Of a stretch of 64,000 nt of DNA, positions 1-8,830 are shown piece by piece (positions within the stretch are counted from its first letter, which is position 1; each line of letters starts with the position of its first letter). Made by a program: the position numbers and the translations under genes. The notes under the pieces were generated by a model. It was not told the origin of the DNA. It made no database searches and saw nothing but the letters and a program-made list of their open reading frames with translations. Source of the DNA: SZAS-103 sp036496805 (lineage in GTDB: Bacteria; Pseudomonadota; Gammaproteobacteria; Xanthomonadales; Xanthomonadaceae); the NCBI GenBank assembly GCA_036496805.1, contig DASXKN010000009.1:1-64000 (forward strand), written 5' to 3'.

Positions 1-136
1 CCGCACAAGTTTCCTGCGCACACTGTCAAAGATCGCAGGCCTGTCGACCTGTCCCGCTTCCCCCTCGGGGTAAGCAGATGCTGAGCCTTTCGCGTCAGCG
101 AGCCGCACATCATACAGCCCAATTCAAGAACGTCAA
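1..136 (-). promoter_or_regulatory. Promoter and boxA leader of an rRNA operon lying off the left edge
   Basis: Read on the minus strand, TTGACG (136-131), a 16-base spacer and TATGAT (114-109) form a near-consensus sigma-70 promoter. A GC-rich discriminator follows, as at stringently controlled rRNA promoters. Further on, GCGATCTTTGACAG (37-24) resembles the gammaproteobacterial rrn antitermination boxA (TGCTCTTTAACA), and GGAAACTTGTGCGG at the very edge resembles the segment after boxA in rrn leaders. No rRNA gene is inside the window; its presence just to the left is inferred. Confidence 0.72.
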
Positions 137-189
137 CACCCCGCATTGCAACATGACGGAAAGGGCCGATCCGCCAGCGTTGGCGAGGT

Positions 190-1407
190 TCAGGACGACG
201 CGTTGCGAAGGTGCACGCGCGCGAAGCTGCGCCTGCCGATCTGCAGCACGCCTTCGAAGCCCGGAGCGAACACGCGCTGCGCATCCTCGAACACCTCGCC
301 ATCGATGCGCACCGCGCGCTCCCTGAGCTTGCGCATTGCCTCGCCATTGCTCGGCGCCAGCCCCGCGGCGACCAGCAGCGGTGCGATGCGCAGCCCTTCA
401 CCAGGCACTGCGATCTCGTGCAGCGGCAGCAACGAGGTGTCGCCTTCGCCGCGCACCACCGCATGCCATCCTGCGACCGCCTGTTCCGCCGCCGCCTCGT
501 CGTGGAAGCGCGCCGCCAGCTCGCGCGCCAAACGCAGCTTCGCGTCGCGCGGATTGAGCTGGCCCGACGCGACGTCCGCGCGCATGCGCGCCAGCTCGGC
601 CATCGACACCTCGAAGCTGAGCAGCTCGAACCATCGCCACATCAGCTCGTCGCCGATCTTCATCGTCTTGGTGACGATGTCGATCGCCGGCTCGTTGATG
701 CCGATGTAGTTGCCGAGCGACTTGCTCATCTTCTGCACGCCGTCGAGGCCTTCGAGCAACGGCATCGTCAGCACGATCTGCGGCGGCTTGCCGGCCTGCT
801 CCTGCAGGGCGCGACCCATCAGCAGGTTGAAGCGCTGGTCGGTGCCGCCGAGTTCGACGTCGGCCTCGAGCGCGACCGAGTCGTAACCCTGCACGAGCGG
901 ATACAGGAACTCGTGGATCGCGATGGGTTGCTGCGATGCATAGCGCTTGGCGAAATCGTCACGCTCGAGCATGCGTGCGACGGTATGCGACGCCGCGAGC
1001 CGGATCATGTCCGCCGCGCTCATCGCGTCGAACCACTCGGAATTGAAGCGCAACTCGGTCTTCTGGCGATCGAGCACCTTGAACACCTGTTCGGCATAGG
1101 TGCGCGCATTCGCTTCCACGTCGGCGCGCGTGAGCGGCTTGCGGGTGACGTTCTTGCCGGTCGGATCGCCGATCATTCCGGTGAAGTCGCCGATCAGGAA
1201 GATCACGGTGTGACCGAGGTCCTGGAACTGGCGCATCTTGTTGAGCAAGACTGTGTGGCCGATGTGCAGGTCCGGCGCCGTGGGATCGAATCCGGCCTTC
1301 ACCCGCAGCGGCCTCCCGAGTTTCAACCGCGCTTCCAGCTCCTCGCGCTTGAGGATGTCGGATGCGCCGCGCGCAATCAGGTCGAGGCTTGATTGAAAGT
1401 CGCTCAT
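190..1407 (-). CDS. tyrS: Tyrosyl-tRNA synthetase
   Basis: Class I aminoacyl-tRNA synthetase that charges tRNA-Tyr in the cytoplasm. The 405-residue protein has the HIGH signature at residues 48-51 (LHIGHT) and a KMSKS loop near residue 230 (QKMSKSLGNY). The C-terminal part (IAPLLVAAGLAPSNGEAMRKL, read as an S4-like RNA-binding domain) is intact. Length fits the TyrZ-like bacterial form. The gene is divergent from the M23 peptidase gene, and its 3' end faces the rRNA promoter, so tyrS and the rRNA operon point the same way. The start is ATG with no better alternative. Confidence 0.96.
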   Translation of the reverse strand: MSDFQSSLDLIARGASDILKREELEARLKLGRPLRVKAGFDPTAPDLHIGHTVLLNKMRQFQDLGHTVIFLIGDFTGMIGDPTGKNVTRKPLTRADVEANARTYAEQVFKVLDRQKTELRFNSEWFDAMSAADMIRLAASHTVARMLERDDFAKRYASQQPIAIHEFLYPLVQGYDSVALEADVELGGTDQRFNLLMGRALQEQAGKPPQIVLTMPLLEGLDGVQKMSKSLGNYIGINEPAIDIVTKTMKIGDELMWRWFELLSFEVSMAELARMRADVASGQLNPRDAKLRLARELAARFHDEAAAEQAVAGWHAVVRGEGDTSLLPLHEIAVPGEGLRIAPLLVAAGLAPSNGEAMRKLRERAVRIDGEVFEDAQRVFAPGFEGVLQIGRRSFARVHLRNASS

Positions 1408-1526
1408 CGTCGTCCTGTTTTTGTTGCTAAACCCTGTATACGCACGCCATTGGGCGATGGAAGCGCAATGTTACGTTAAAGTGAAGTTAATTGTTGCAGA
1501 GCAAAAAAGCCAATTGCAACAAGCAC

Positions 1527-1555
1527 TTGACGTACTTCTTTCATGCAATTTATGG
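1527..1555 (+). promoter_or_regulatory. Candidate promoter for the M23 peptidase-anmK operon
   Basis: The tyrS/M23 intergenic region (1408-1591) is clearly richer in A and T than the flanking genes. It holds TTGACG at 1527-1532, followed after 16-17 bases by a T-rich weak -10 (TTTATG or TTATGG). The -35 is good and the -10 poor, so this is tentative. Confidence 0.35.
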
Positions 1556-1591
1556 TGCGCGCAATTTGAGAAGAGCCCCGGAGGGCCCCGA

Positions 1592-3076
1592 ATGGAACAC
1601 GATCTCCAGTCGCGCGTCGACGCGACCCCGCACGATAGCGCAGTCTCCATCCGCCCCGCCAAGAAATCCTGGTTCAAGCGCCTGGACGCCGCGGGCAGCG
1701 AGGACTTTCGCGGTCGCTGGTCGCGCGAACACTGGATGCTCGCCAGCATGTTCGCCACCATGGGCGCGCTGGTCGTCGGCATCGTTCCCGGATTCAGCAA
1801 CGCGCTGCACGCGCCCAAGGCGACGCGCGCGACCTTCACCCTCAACCTTCCGGCGCTGCCGAAATCGCAGCCTCCCGCAGCGATCGACAACTGGCAGCTC
1901 GTGCGGGTGCGCAAGGGCCAGAACCTCGATTCGCTGTTTGCCGACTTCAACCTCCCGGCCGCCACCAGGCAGCGCGTGTTGGCGCAACCCGGCGCGAAGG
2001 CAGTGCTCGCGCACCTGCACGACGGCGACCAGCTCGCGTTCGACATTCCCACGCCCGGCACGCTGCGCGGCCTGCGCTACGACAAGGACGACTCCACGCG
2101 CGTCGAGCTGCAACTGAAAGACGACACGATCCGCAGCAGCACGATCCATCGTCCGCTCGAGCGTCGCCTCGAATCCACCAGCGGCGTGATCGCCGGCTCG
2201 CTGTTCAGCGCCGGCGAGAAGGCGGGTCTGAGCGATGCCTCGGTCATCCAGATGGCGAAGATCTTTTCCTACGACATCGACATGGCGCAGGACCTGCAGC
2301 CGGGCGACAGCTTCCAGGTCGTGTACGAGGACTACTGGCGCGATGGCCAGCGCGTGCGCACCGGCGACATCGTCGCCGCCAGTTTCGACAACAACGGCAA
2401 GCGCTACTTCGCCTATCGCTACACCCACCCCAACGGCAAGGCGGAATACGTCGACCAGGATGGCACGCCGCTGAAGAAGAGCTTCATGCGCACGCCGGTC
2501 GAGTTCACCCGCATCTCCTCGGGCTTCACCCTCGTCGGTCGCATGCATCCGATCCTCGGCTACATGCGCGCGCACACCGGCGTCGACTACGCAGCGCCCT
2601 CGGGCACGCCGATCGTTGCTTCGGGCGACGCCAAGCTGATCTTCGAAGGCTGGAAGGGCGGCTACGGCAACTGCATCATCCTCGACCACGGCCGCGGCTA
2701 CACCACGCTGTACGGCCACATGTCGCGCTTCGGCCATTACCACGTCGGCCAGCACGTCGACCAGGGCACGACGATCGGCTACGTCGGCATGACCGGCATG
2801 GCCACCGGCCCGCACCTGCACTACGAGTTCCGCATCGACGGCGTCTACCACAACCCGCTGTCGGTCACGATGCCCAAGCCGCAGCCGTTGGCCGGCGCGG
2901 AGCTCGCCAGCTTCCACACCCAGAACTCGACCGCGCTGGCGCAGCTCAACCGCATGCAATTCCTCACCCACGAGACCGTCGCGCAGAACGTGATCAACGC
3001 GCCGGCTTCGGTGAAGAAGGCCATGAAGCGGCAGATGCTGGCCTCGGCGCACAAGATGCATCGGTCGCGTGGCTGA
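1592..3076 (+). CDS. M23 family murein DD-endopeptidase, membrane anchored
   Basis: Probable zinc endopeptidase that cuts peptidoglycan cross-links in the periplasm (MepM/YebA-like). From the chosen ATG the protein has 494 residues: a cytoplasmic head, one membrane segment near residues 48-66, a LysM/OapA-like region (about 105-160), then a C-terminal LytM domain. The domain keeps the zinc ligands in HTGVD (about 327-331) and HLHYE (about 408-412). The reading frame is open back to 1421, but GGAGGG at 1580-1585 just before ATG 1592 and the AT-rich DNA upstream favour this start. It overlaps anmK by 8 bases, so the two are probably co-translated. Peptide release here and anhydro-MurNAc recycling by AnmK are consecutive steps of cell-wall turnover. 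Confidence 0.9.
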   Translation: MEHDLQSRVDATPHDSAVSIRPAKKSWFKRLDAAGSEDFRGRWSREHWMLASMFATMGALVVGIVPGFSNALHAPKATRATFTLNLPALPKSQPPAAIDNWQLVRVRKGQNLDSLFADFNLPAATRQRVLAQPGAKAVLAHLHDGDQLAFDIPTPGTLRGLRYDKDDSTRVELQLKDDTIRSSTIHRPLERRLESTSGVIAGSLFSAGEKAGLSDASVIQMAKIFSYDIDMAQDLQPGDSFQVVYEDYWRDGQRVRTGDIVAASFDNNGKRYFAYRYTHPNGKAEYVDQDGTPLKKSFMRTPVEFTRISSGFTLVGRMHPILGYMRAHTGVDYAAPSGTPIVASGDAKLIFEGWKGGYGNCIILDHGRGYTTLYGHMSRFGHYHVGQHVDQGTTIGYVGMTGMATGPHLHYEFRIDGVYHNPLSVTMPKPQPLAGAELASFHTQNSTALAQLNRMQFLTHETVAQNVINAPASVKKAMKRQMLASAHKMHRSRG

Positions 3077-4208
3077 GGAAGCGCTTTATCTCGGACTGAT
3101 TTCTGGCACGAGCGCGGATGGCATCGATGCGGTGATCTGCTGGTTTGCCGACGCGGCTCCCGCGGGGGAAAGTTCAGCAAGCTCCATTCGGGTCGTTGCG
3201 GCAAGGACGTATCCGTATCCGGCGGACCTGCGCGAGCGCGTCGTCGCACTCGCGCGCAGCCGCGCATCGATCCTGCTCGACGACTATGGTCGTCTCGACG
3301 TCGAGATCGGCGAATGCTTCGCGAAAGCCGCGCTGCAGTTGCTGCAGGAAGCCGGCATCGACCGATCCGCGATCGCCGCGATCGGCTCGCATGGCCAGAC
3401 CGTCTGCCATCGCCCGAACGGCGCCTTCCCCTTCACCCTGCAGATCGGCGATCCGAGCGTGATCGCCGAGCGTACCGGCATAGCCACCGTCGCCGATTTC
3501 CGGCGTGCCGATGTCGCCGCCGGCGGCCAGGGCGCGCCGCTGCTGCCGGCGCTGCACGCAGCCGTGCTGGCCGATCCGGGAATCCCGCGCGCGATCCTCA
3601 ACCTCGGCGGCATCGGCAACCTCACCCTGCTGATTCCCGGCCGCGAAGTGCTCGGCTTCGACACCGGCCCGGCGAACTGCCTGCTCGATGCGTGGGCGCT
3701 GTGCCAGCACGGTGCCGCTCGCGACGAGGGCGGCGCCTGGGCACGCAGCGGAACGGTCGATCACGACCTGCTGGCACGCTGTCTCGACGATCCCTACTTC
3801 ACCGCCGCGCCGCCAAAGAGCACCGGCCGCGAAGTGTTCAACCTCGACTGGCTGGACGCGCGCATGCCGGCCGGCATCGCCTCCGCCGACGTGCAGGCGA
3901 CCCTGCTCGCGCTCTCCGCCCACACGATCGCCGACGCGCTGCGCGCGAACGCATCGGAAACGCGCGAGCTCTACGCCTGCGGCGGCGGCGTGCACAACAC
4001 CGCGTTGATGGAGGCGCTGCGCGCACAGCTCCCGGACGTGCGCGTCGATACGACCGCTGCGCTCGGACTCGATCCGGACTTCGTCGAAGCCGCGGGTTTT
4101 GCGTGGCTCGCACGCGCGCGCCTGCACGACGCACCCGGCAACCTGCCCTCGGTAACCGGCGCGCGCGGACCGCGCGTGCTCGGCGCGATCTATCCGGCGC
4201 CGCGCTGA
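3069..4208 (+). CDS. anmK: Anhydro-N-acetylmuramic acid kinase
   Basis: AnmK opens the 1,6-anhydro ring of anhydro-MurNAc recovered from murein and phosphorylates it to MurNAc-6-phosphate. The protein has 379 residues. The N-terminal nucleotide-binding signature is GLISGTSADGIDAV, and GSHGQTVCH and the acidic LGFDTGPANCLLD segment are typical of the family. The start is GTG at 3069, overlapping the end of the M23 gene (GTGGCTGA). It converges with ampG, the muropeptide permease that supplies its substrate, and the two genes overlap tail to tail by 19 bases. Confidence 0.95.
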   Translation: MAEEALYLGLISGTSADGIDAVICWFADAAPAGESSASSIRVVAARTYPYPADLRERVVALARSRASILLDDYGRLDVEIGECFAKAALQLLQEAGIDRSAIAAIGSHGQTVCHRPNGAFPFTLQIGDPSVIAERTGIATVADFRRADVAAGGQGAPLLPALHAAVLADPGIPRAILNLGGIGNLTLLIPGREVLGFDTGPANCLLDAWALCQHGAARDEGGAWARSGTVDHDLLARCLDDPYFTAAPPKSTGREVFNLDWLDARMPAGIASADVQATLLALSAHTIADALRANASETRELYACGGGVHNTALMEALRAQLPDVRVDTTAALGLDPDFVEAAGFAWLARARLHDAPGNLPSVTGARGPRVLGAIYPAPR

Positions 4209-5707
4209 GCGGGATCGCGCGCGACCGGATCGCGCATCAACCAAAGCAGCAGCAACAGCGCCGGCAGGCCCACGAGGGCGGTGTAGACGAAAAACGCCGG
4301 ATAGCCGATCGCATCCACGATCCGCCCCCACTGGCTGGCCAGGCTCTTCGCGGGAAGGCTCCAGAGCGTGCCGAACAGTGCGTACTGGGTCGCCGTGTAC
4401 CGCTTGCTGGTGAGCGAGGACATCCACGCGATGAAGGCCGTGCCGGCGATGCCGTTGGCGACGTTGTCGAGGCCGACCGCCGAGGCGAGCCACCCGATGG
4501 CGGGCGCCGATTTCGCGCCGAAGCCGGCGATGTAGCCGTAGAACAGGTTCGCGGCTCCGAGCAGGACCAGTCCCAGCAGCATCGTCTGCAGGAAGCCCAT
4601 GCGCTTGACCAGCCAGCCGGCCAGCACCGCGCCGCCAAGCGTGAGCGCGACGCCGAAGAACTTCGACACGTAGGCGATCTGGTCCAGCGTGTAGCCAAGG
4701 TCGAGGTAGAACGTGTTCGCGGCCACGCCCATCGTCATGTAGTTGAGGCGGTAGAGGACGATCAGCAGCAGCATCGGAATCGCCAGGCGCTTGCCGAAGC
4801 GGTCGAAGAAGTCGACGAGCGGCAGCACGACCGAAGCCGTCAGCTTTTCCAGCGCAGGCCGAAACAGTGCGATCCGCAACATCGCAAACAGCACGATCTC
4901 CACTAGCAGGATCGCACCGAAGCTCACATCGATCACAAGGGTCGAGTCCTTCGCAGGCAGCGCGAAGCGCAACCCCGCGCCGACCGCCGCCGTCGCGACG
5001 ATCGCCATGAGCAGCGTGGCAGGCCGCATACGTTCGATGGTGGCCCGCACCAGCGCCGGGTCCACGCCGTCGCCGCGATCGATTCTGCGCGTCGGTTCGG
5101 AGATGAGCAGCGAGGTGACGGGTGCGACCAGCATCAGTCCGGTCATCAGCAAGTACGCCGACGTCCAGCCGAAATGGCTCGCCGCCAGCAGGGCGACCGC
5201 GCCGCTGCAGATCGTCGCCAACTGATAGCCGACCTGGTAAGCCGCGGATGTCGCGCCCTGCAGCGAGGCGTCCGCCGACTCGATGCGGTAGGCGTCCACC
5301 GCGATGTCCTGGGTGGCGCCGCAGAACGCCGTCAGCGTCGCCAGCAGCGCCATCTGCTGCGCGCCATGCGCCGGATCGCACAGCGCCATCGCGACCAGGC
5401 CGGCGATCACGCCGCACTGCGCGAGCAGCATCCAGCTACGGCGTTGCCCGAGCGCTCCGATCAGCGGCAGGCGGCAGCGGTCCACGACCGGCGACCAGAA
5501 GAACTTCAGCGAATACGCCAGCCCGACGAGGACGAACAGACCGATCGTCGAGCGGTCGATGCCGGCCTGGCGCAGGCGCGCCGACAGCGTCGTGATCACC
5601 AGCGGGAAAGGCAATCCCGACCCGTAGCCCAGGAAGAGCATCCTCAGCACGGCCGGATGGGTGTAGCCGACCGTCGGCGCGGGCCGGTCGATCGGGACTT
5701 CATTCAC
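4190..5707 (-). CDS. ampG: AmpG-like muropeptide permease (MFS)
   Basis: Major-facilitator transporter expected to import GlcNAc-anhydro-MurNAc peptides from periplasm to cytoplasm for recycling. About 505 residues, nearly all hydrophobic helices, starting PAVLRMLFLGYGSGLPF. An early GIDRSTIGLFVLVGLAYSLK loop and DIAVDAYRIE are typical of AmpG. The frame is open upstream to 5866, but that part lies inside xthA. GTG at 5707, which overlaps the xthA stop (GTGA), is the best start and implies translational coupling. Context with anmK and the M23 peptidase supports the role; the exact substrate is inferred. Confidence 0.88.
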   Translation of the reverse strand: MNEVPIDRPAPTVGYTHPAVLRMLFLGYGSGLPFPLVITTLSARLRQAGIDRSTIGLFVLVGLAYSLKFFWSPVVDRCRLPLIGALGQRRSWMLLAQCGVIAGLVAMALCDPAHGAQQMALLATLTAFCGATQDIAVDAYRIESADASLQGATSAAYQVGYQLATICSGAVALLAASHFGWTSAYLLMTGLMLVAPVTSLLISEPTRRIDRGDGVDPALVRATIERMRPATLLMAIVATAAVGAGLRFALPAKDSTLVIDVSFGAILLVEIVLFAMLRIALFRPALEKLTASVVLPLVDFFDRFGKRLAIPMLLLIVLYRLNYMTMGVAANTFYLDLGYTLDQIAYVSKFFGVALTLGGAVLAGWLVKRMGFLQTMLLGLVLLGAANLFYGYIAGFGAKSAPAIGWLASAVGLDNVANGIAGTAFIAWMSSLTSKRYTATQYALFGTLWSLPAKSLASQWGRIVDAIGYPAFFVYTALVGLPALLLLLWLMRDPVARDPAQRGAG

Positions 5708-6504
5708 AGCGCGTAGTCCACGACATAGGGCGCGTGGTCCGAGAAGCGCGGTTCGGGATGGATCGCGCAGGCCTTCAGTTTCTTCAGCAGGCCCGGGGTG
5801 GCGAACTGGTAATCGATCCGCCAGCCGACGTTGTTCGCGCGCGCCGCTCCGCGTTGCGACCACCACGAGTACTCGACCGCTTCAGGTTTCAGCGCGCGGA
5901 AGGTGTCGATCCAGCCGGTCTTGGGCGCGGGCGTGCCGTCGCCGCATGCGTCCGCAACCATGCCGTTGAGCCACGCGCGCTCGATCGGCAGGCAGCCCGA
6001 GTTTTTCTGGTTCGAGGCCCAGTTCCTGATGTCGTTCTTCGCGCGCACGATGTTCCAGTCGCCGCAGAGGACATAGTCGCGCCCGCTGGCGAGGAAGCCG
6101 TCGAGTATCGGCTTGAGCCACTCCATGATCCGGAGCTTGAACTGCTGGCGTTCTTCGCCCGACGAACCCGAAGGCACGTAGATCGAGACCACGCTGAGGT
6201 TGCCGAAGCGCGCCTCGATGTAGCGGCCTTCCTCGTCGAAATCGGCGCGACCGAGGCCGGTGATCACCTCGTCGGGCTCGCGTTTGGCGTAGATCGCCAC
6301 GCCGCTGTAGCCCTTCTTCGTGCTCGCGTCGCGGAAATACGCGTGGTAGCCCTTGGGCCGGAAGGCCGGCGCGTCGAGCTGGTGTTCCTGGGCCTTGGTC
6401 TCCTGCACGCACAGCGCGTCGATCTTCTGCGCCGCGAACCAGTCGAAGAAACCCTTGCTCGCCGCCGAGCGCAGGCCGTTGGCGTTGAACGTCACGATCC
6501 GCAT
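5704..6504 (-). CDS. xthA: Exodeoxyribonuclease III
   Basis: Magnesium-dependent AP endonuclease and 3'-5' exonuclease of base excision repair. 266 residues of the endonuclease/exonuclease/phosphatase fold. Visible catalytic segments are NANGLRS, QETKAQ with Glu35, GDWNI and the C-terminal SDHAP. Length is normal for the XthA/ExoA family. It is the first gene of a pair with ampG, with a four-base overlap (GTGA); the functional link between the two is unclear. Confidence 0.94.
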   Translation of the reverse strand: MRIVTFNANGLRSAASKGFFDWFAAQKIDALCVQETKAQEHQLDAPAFRPKGYHAYFRDASTKKGYSGVAIYAKREPDEVITGLGRADFDEEGRYIEARFGNLSVVSIYVPSGSSGEERQQFKLRIMEWLKPILDGFLASGRDYVLCGDWNIVRAKNDIRNWASNQKNSGCLPIERAWLNGMVADACGDGTPAPKTGWIDTFRALKPEAVEYSWWSQRGAARANNVGWRIDYQFATPGLLKKLKACAIHPEPRFSDHAPYVVDYAL

Positions 6505-6649
6505 GGGTCGCCACCGTGGGGAGTCGCGCCATCATACGAAGGAACACGCGAGGCGTGGCCGGATTTTCGATCCACGCAACGCATCGCAGGCAGGGCAGCC
6601 CCGGCCGTGGTAGCGTTCGCGCCATCGAAACTCGGCCCAGGAGGCCCGG

Positions 6650-7486
6650 ATGCCCAGCAGGATTCCCGAAGGCGGCCAGCGCGGCTGGATCATTCCGATC
6701 GGCGGCGCGGAAGACAAGGAAAGCCGGCGCAGGATCCTCAGGCGATTCGTGGAGTTGTGCGGTGGCGAGAACGCCGACATCGTGGTGATCCCCACCGCGA
6801 GCCGCAAACCCGACACCGGCAGCCGCTACGAGGACCTGTTCGACCGCCTCGACGCCGGCAAGGTGACCTCGATCGACTTCGCCGCGCGCGAAGACGGCGC
6901 CCGCGACGACTACCTGCGCCGGCTCGAGAAAGCCAACGGCGTGTTCTTCACCGGCGGCAACCAGTTGCGCATCTCGACCATCCTCGGCGGCACGCCCGCA
7001 GCGAAGATGATCCGCGAGCGCAACGCCCACGGCGTGCACGTGGCCGGCACCAGCGCCGGCGCGAGCATCCTGTCCGAGCACATGATCGCGTTCGGCAAGG
7101 AAGGCTCATCGCCGCGCGCAGGCAGCGTGCGCCTCGCGCCGGGCCTGGGCCTGACCAATCGTTTCATCATCGACCAGCACTTCCGCCAGCGCGACCGCCT
7201 CGGCCGCCTCGTGGCAGCGCTCGCGTACAACCCGTTCGCGATCGGCATCGGACTGGACGAGGACACCGCCGCCTTCATCAACCCGGACAACGTGATCGAG
7301 GTCGAGGGCAGCGGCGCGGTGACGATCGTCGACGCCGACGGCATGTCGTTCTCCTCGATGGCCGACGCCGGCCTGACCCAGCCGGTATGCCTGCTGGGGC
7401 TGAAGGTGCATATCCTGGTCGAGGGCGCGACGTTCAACCTGCATACGCGGGAGGCGTCGGCGGGGGCGCTGGGCAACGCGCGATAA
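6650..7486 (+). CDS. cphB: Cyanophycinase
   Basis: Serine exopeptidase (S51 family) that releases beta-Asp-Arg dipeptides from cyanophycin, the arginine-aspartate storage polymer. 278 residues. The nucleophile elbow is GTSAGAS with Ser135, and FTGGNQ near 100-105 and DQHFRQRDR are the usual substrate and catalytic segments. There is no signal peptide, so it acts in the cytoplasm. AGGAGG at 6639-6644 sits before the ATG. In the same direction, 1.3 kb on, lies cphA; an antiparallel DUF3800 gene separates the two. Confidence 0.93.
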   Translation: MPSRIPEGGQRGWIIPIGGAEDKESRRRILRRFVELCGGENADIVVIPTASRKPDTGSRYEDLFDRLDAGKVTSIDFAAREDGARDDYLRRLEKANGVFFTGGNQLRISTILGGTPAAKMIRERNAHGVHVAGTSAGASILSEHMIAFGKEGSSPRAGSVRLAPGLGLTNRFIIDQHFRQRDRLGRLVAALAYNPFAIGIGLDEDTAAFINPDNVIEVEGSGAVTIVDADGMSFSSMADAGLTQPVCLLGLKVHILVEGATFNLHTREASAGALGNAR

Positions 7487-7498
7487 CTTCGTGCCAGA

Positions 7499-7513
7499 GC
7501 CGGAAGCTCCGGC
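7499..7513 (+). terminator. Short perfect hairpin after cphB
   Basis: GCCGGA-AGC-TCCGGC is a perfect 6-bp stem 13 bases after the cphB stop. No T-run follows, so intrinsic termination is uncertain. It may simply end transcription weakly between the convergent cphB and DUF3800 genes. Confidence 0.3.
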
Positions 7514-7594
7514 GGCAATCGTCGAGAACACGATCTCGCCGCGGTGTCGAGCGTGGGGCGAAGCTATCCGCTGCTACGACATGACGCTACTGCC

Positions 7595-8605
7595 CTAAGG
7601 GCGATGCATCATCTTGCGGCAGTTTCGATCTGCGCGGCCGATGACTGTTTTGACATGGGAATTTGCGAACTGCTGGCGGCCGAGCGTTACAGGATGGACA
7701 GACCAATTTCCGCGCTCATGCTGAACCGTCAATCCACCAATTAGCTCGGCCATTTTGATGTTGTCGGCAAATCCTGCTCGCAGCACGCGTCGAAAACCTG
7801 ACACCAGCAAATCCACGATCTGAACTCCCGGTTCTGAGTGCGAAGACACGAAAGCCTTGTCTTCATTCAAGAGCTTCCCGAGATTCAAACCGCCTTCGAT
7901 TTTTCGTCCGACCGCTTCTTGCAAGTACTGCGGAAAGGTTCCTGGTTCGTACTCAAATCGCTGGAAGTGCGAGTAGTCAAAACCCTCGACCATTGCGATA
8001 GGGTCTTTGAGCGATTTTGACTGAAGCAAAGGCGGGGCAAAGTAAGTAAGAACCTCCTCAAAGCTAGGTCGCTGCGGATTCTTTTCGTCAATCCTCCAGC
8101 GAAACCGACTCAAAGTTGCCGCTCTTCTTTGGGAGAAGTAGAGCGTCGTGCCGCGGAGTACTTGGCTCAAAATATCGAGATGCGCTACCAACTGGACATA
8201 TAGCTGAGGAGATAGCTTCCTAACTCGATTGGCAAGGTCGTCTATCAACAATCGCCCTTCTTCAAATTTCATCTTGGACCGATTTTCAGCTATTCGAGCG
8301 ACCTGATTACTCTGATGTTCTTCTATCTCAGCCAAGTCAAATCCACCCGAATCAAGCACTGTGAGGAACAGGATGCATTCAGTGCTTTGGAGCTTGCGCA
8401 CGAATGTTGCAAATTGCTCCTCGTCAAAGTCTTTGAGCTTGATTTCGTCGAGAGTCTTCTTCCTCATGGACAGCTTTGTAGCTTTCAGTATGTCGAACAG
8501 CGCGCGCTTACCTTGTTCGGATGCCGCTAGCGCTCCCACAACATTCCAGCTCCCGCTTGGCGCAGGTGTTACAAAGCTTCCCGATTCGTCGATGTAAACA
8601 AACAC
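7595..8605 (-). CDS. DUF3800 domain protein, probably horizontally acquired
   Basis: Function unknown. The 336-residue protein opens with the DUF3800 signature YIDESG (residues 4-9). It keeps the late acidic motif VQIVDLLVSG typical of this RNase H-like family, which is often found on mobile DNA. The start is GTG at 8605 with AGGTG five bases upstream. Base use is unlike the neighbours: the gene is visibly richer in A/T, with runs such as TTTGTTTAC, and rich in Lys, Phe, Ile and Ser codons rare in adjacent genes. It sits on the opposite strand between cphB and cphA, which normally work together. Transfer and insertion into the cyanophycin locus are inferred. Confidence 0.8.
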   Translation of the reverse strand: MFVYIDESGSFVTPAPSGSWNVVGALAASEQGKRALFDILKATKLSMRKKTLDEIKLKDFDEEQFATFVRKLQSTECILFLTVLDSGGFDLAEIEEHQSNQVARIAENRSKMKFEEGRLLIDDLANRVRKLSPQLYVQLVAHLDILSQVLRGTTLYFSQRRAATLSRFRWRIDEKNPQRPSFEEVLTYFAPPLLQSKSLKDPIAMVEGFDYSHFQRFEYEPGTFPQYLQEAVGRKIEGGLNLGKLLNEDKAFVSSHSEPGVQIVDLLVSGFRRVLRAGFADNIKMAELIGGLTVQHERGNWSVHPVTLGRQQFANSHVKTVIGRADRNCRKMMHRP

Positions 8606-8830
8606 GTGCTCACCTGCTTGGGTCTCTCAGAACCATTGTGCCGTGCGACTCCGCAACCCCGCAGTAGGGGTCAAGTGGTTGGACACTGACCGCATCTGCA
8701 TCACGGGGCTTCAATCGCCGACTCCGTAGCCCCATCTTGCGCAAATCGCGCCGTCGGAGTAAGCGTTGCATCCTCGGCCCGCAGCATCGTGGGGATGGGC
8801 CTTCTTTCGGCGACTTTCCAGGGGACTCGC

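Noticed and set aside
1421..1591. N-terminal extension of the M23 peptidase to an ATG at 1421
   Set aside because: The extension lies in A/T-rich intergenic DNA with a possible promoter, and ATG 1592 has GGAGGG just upstream.
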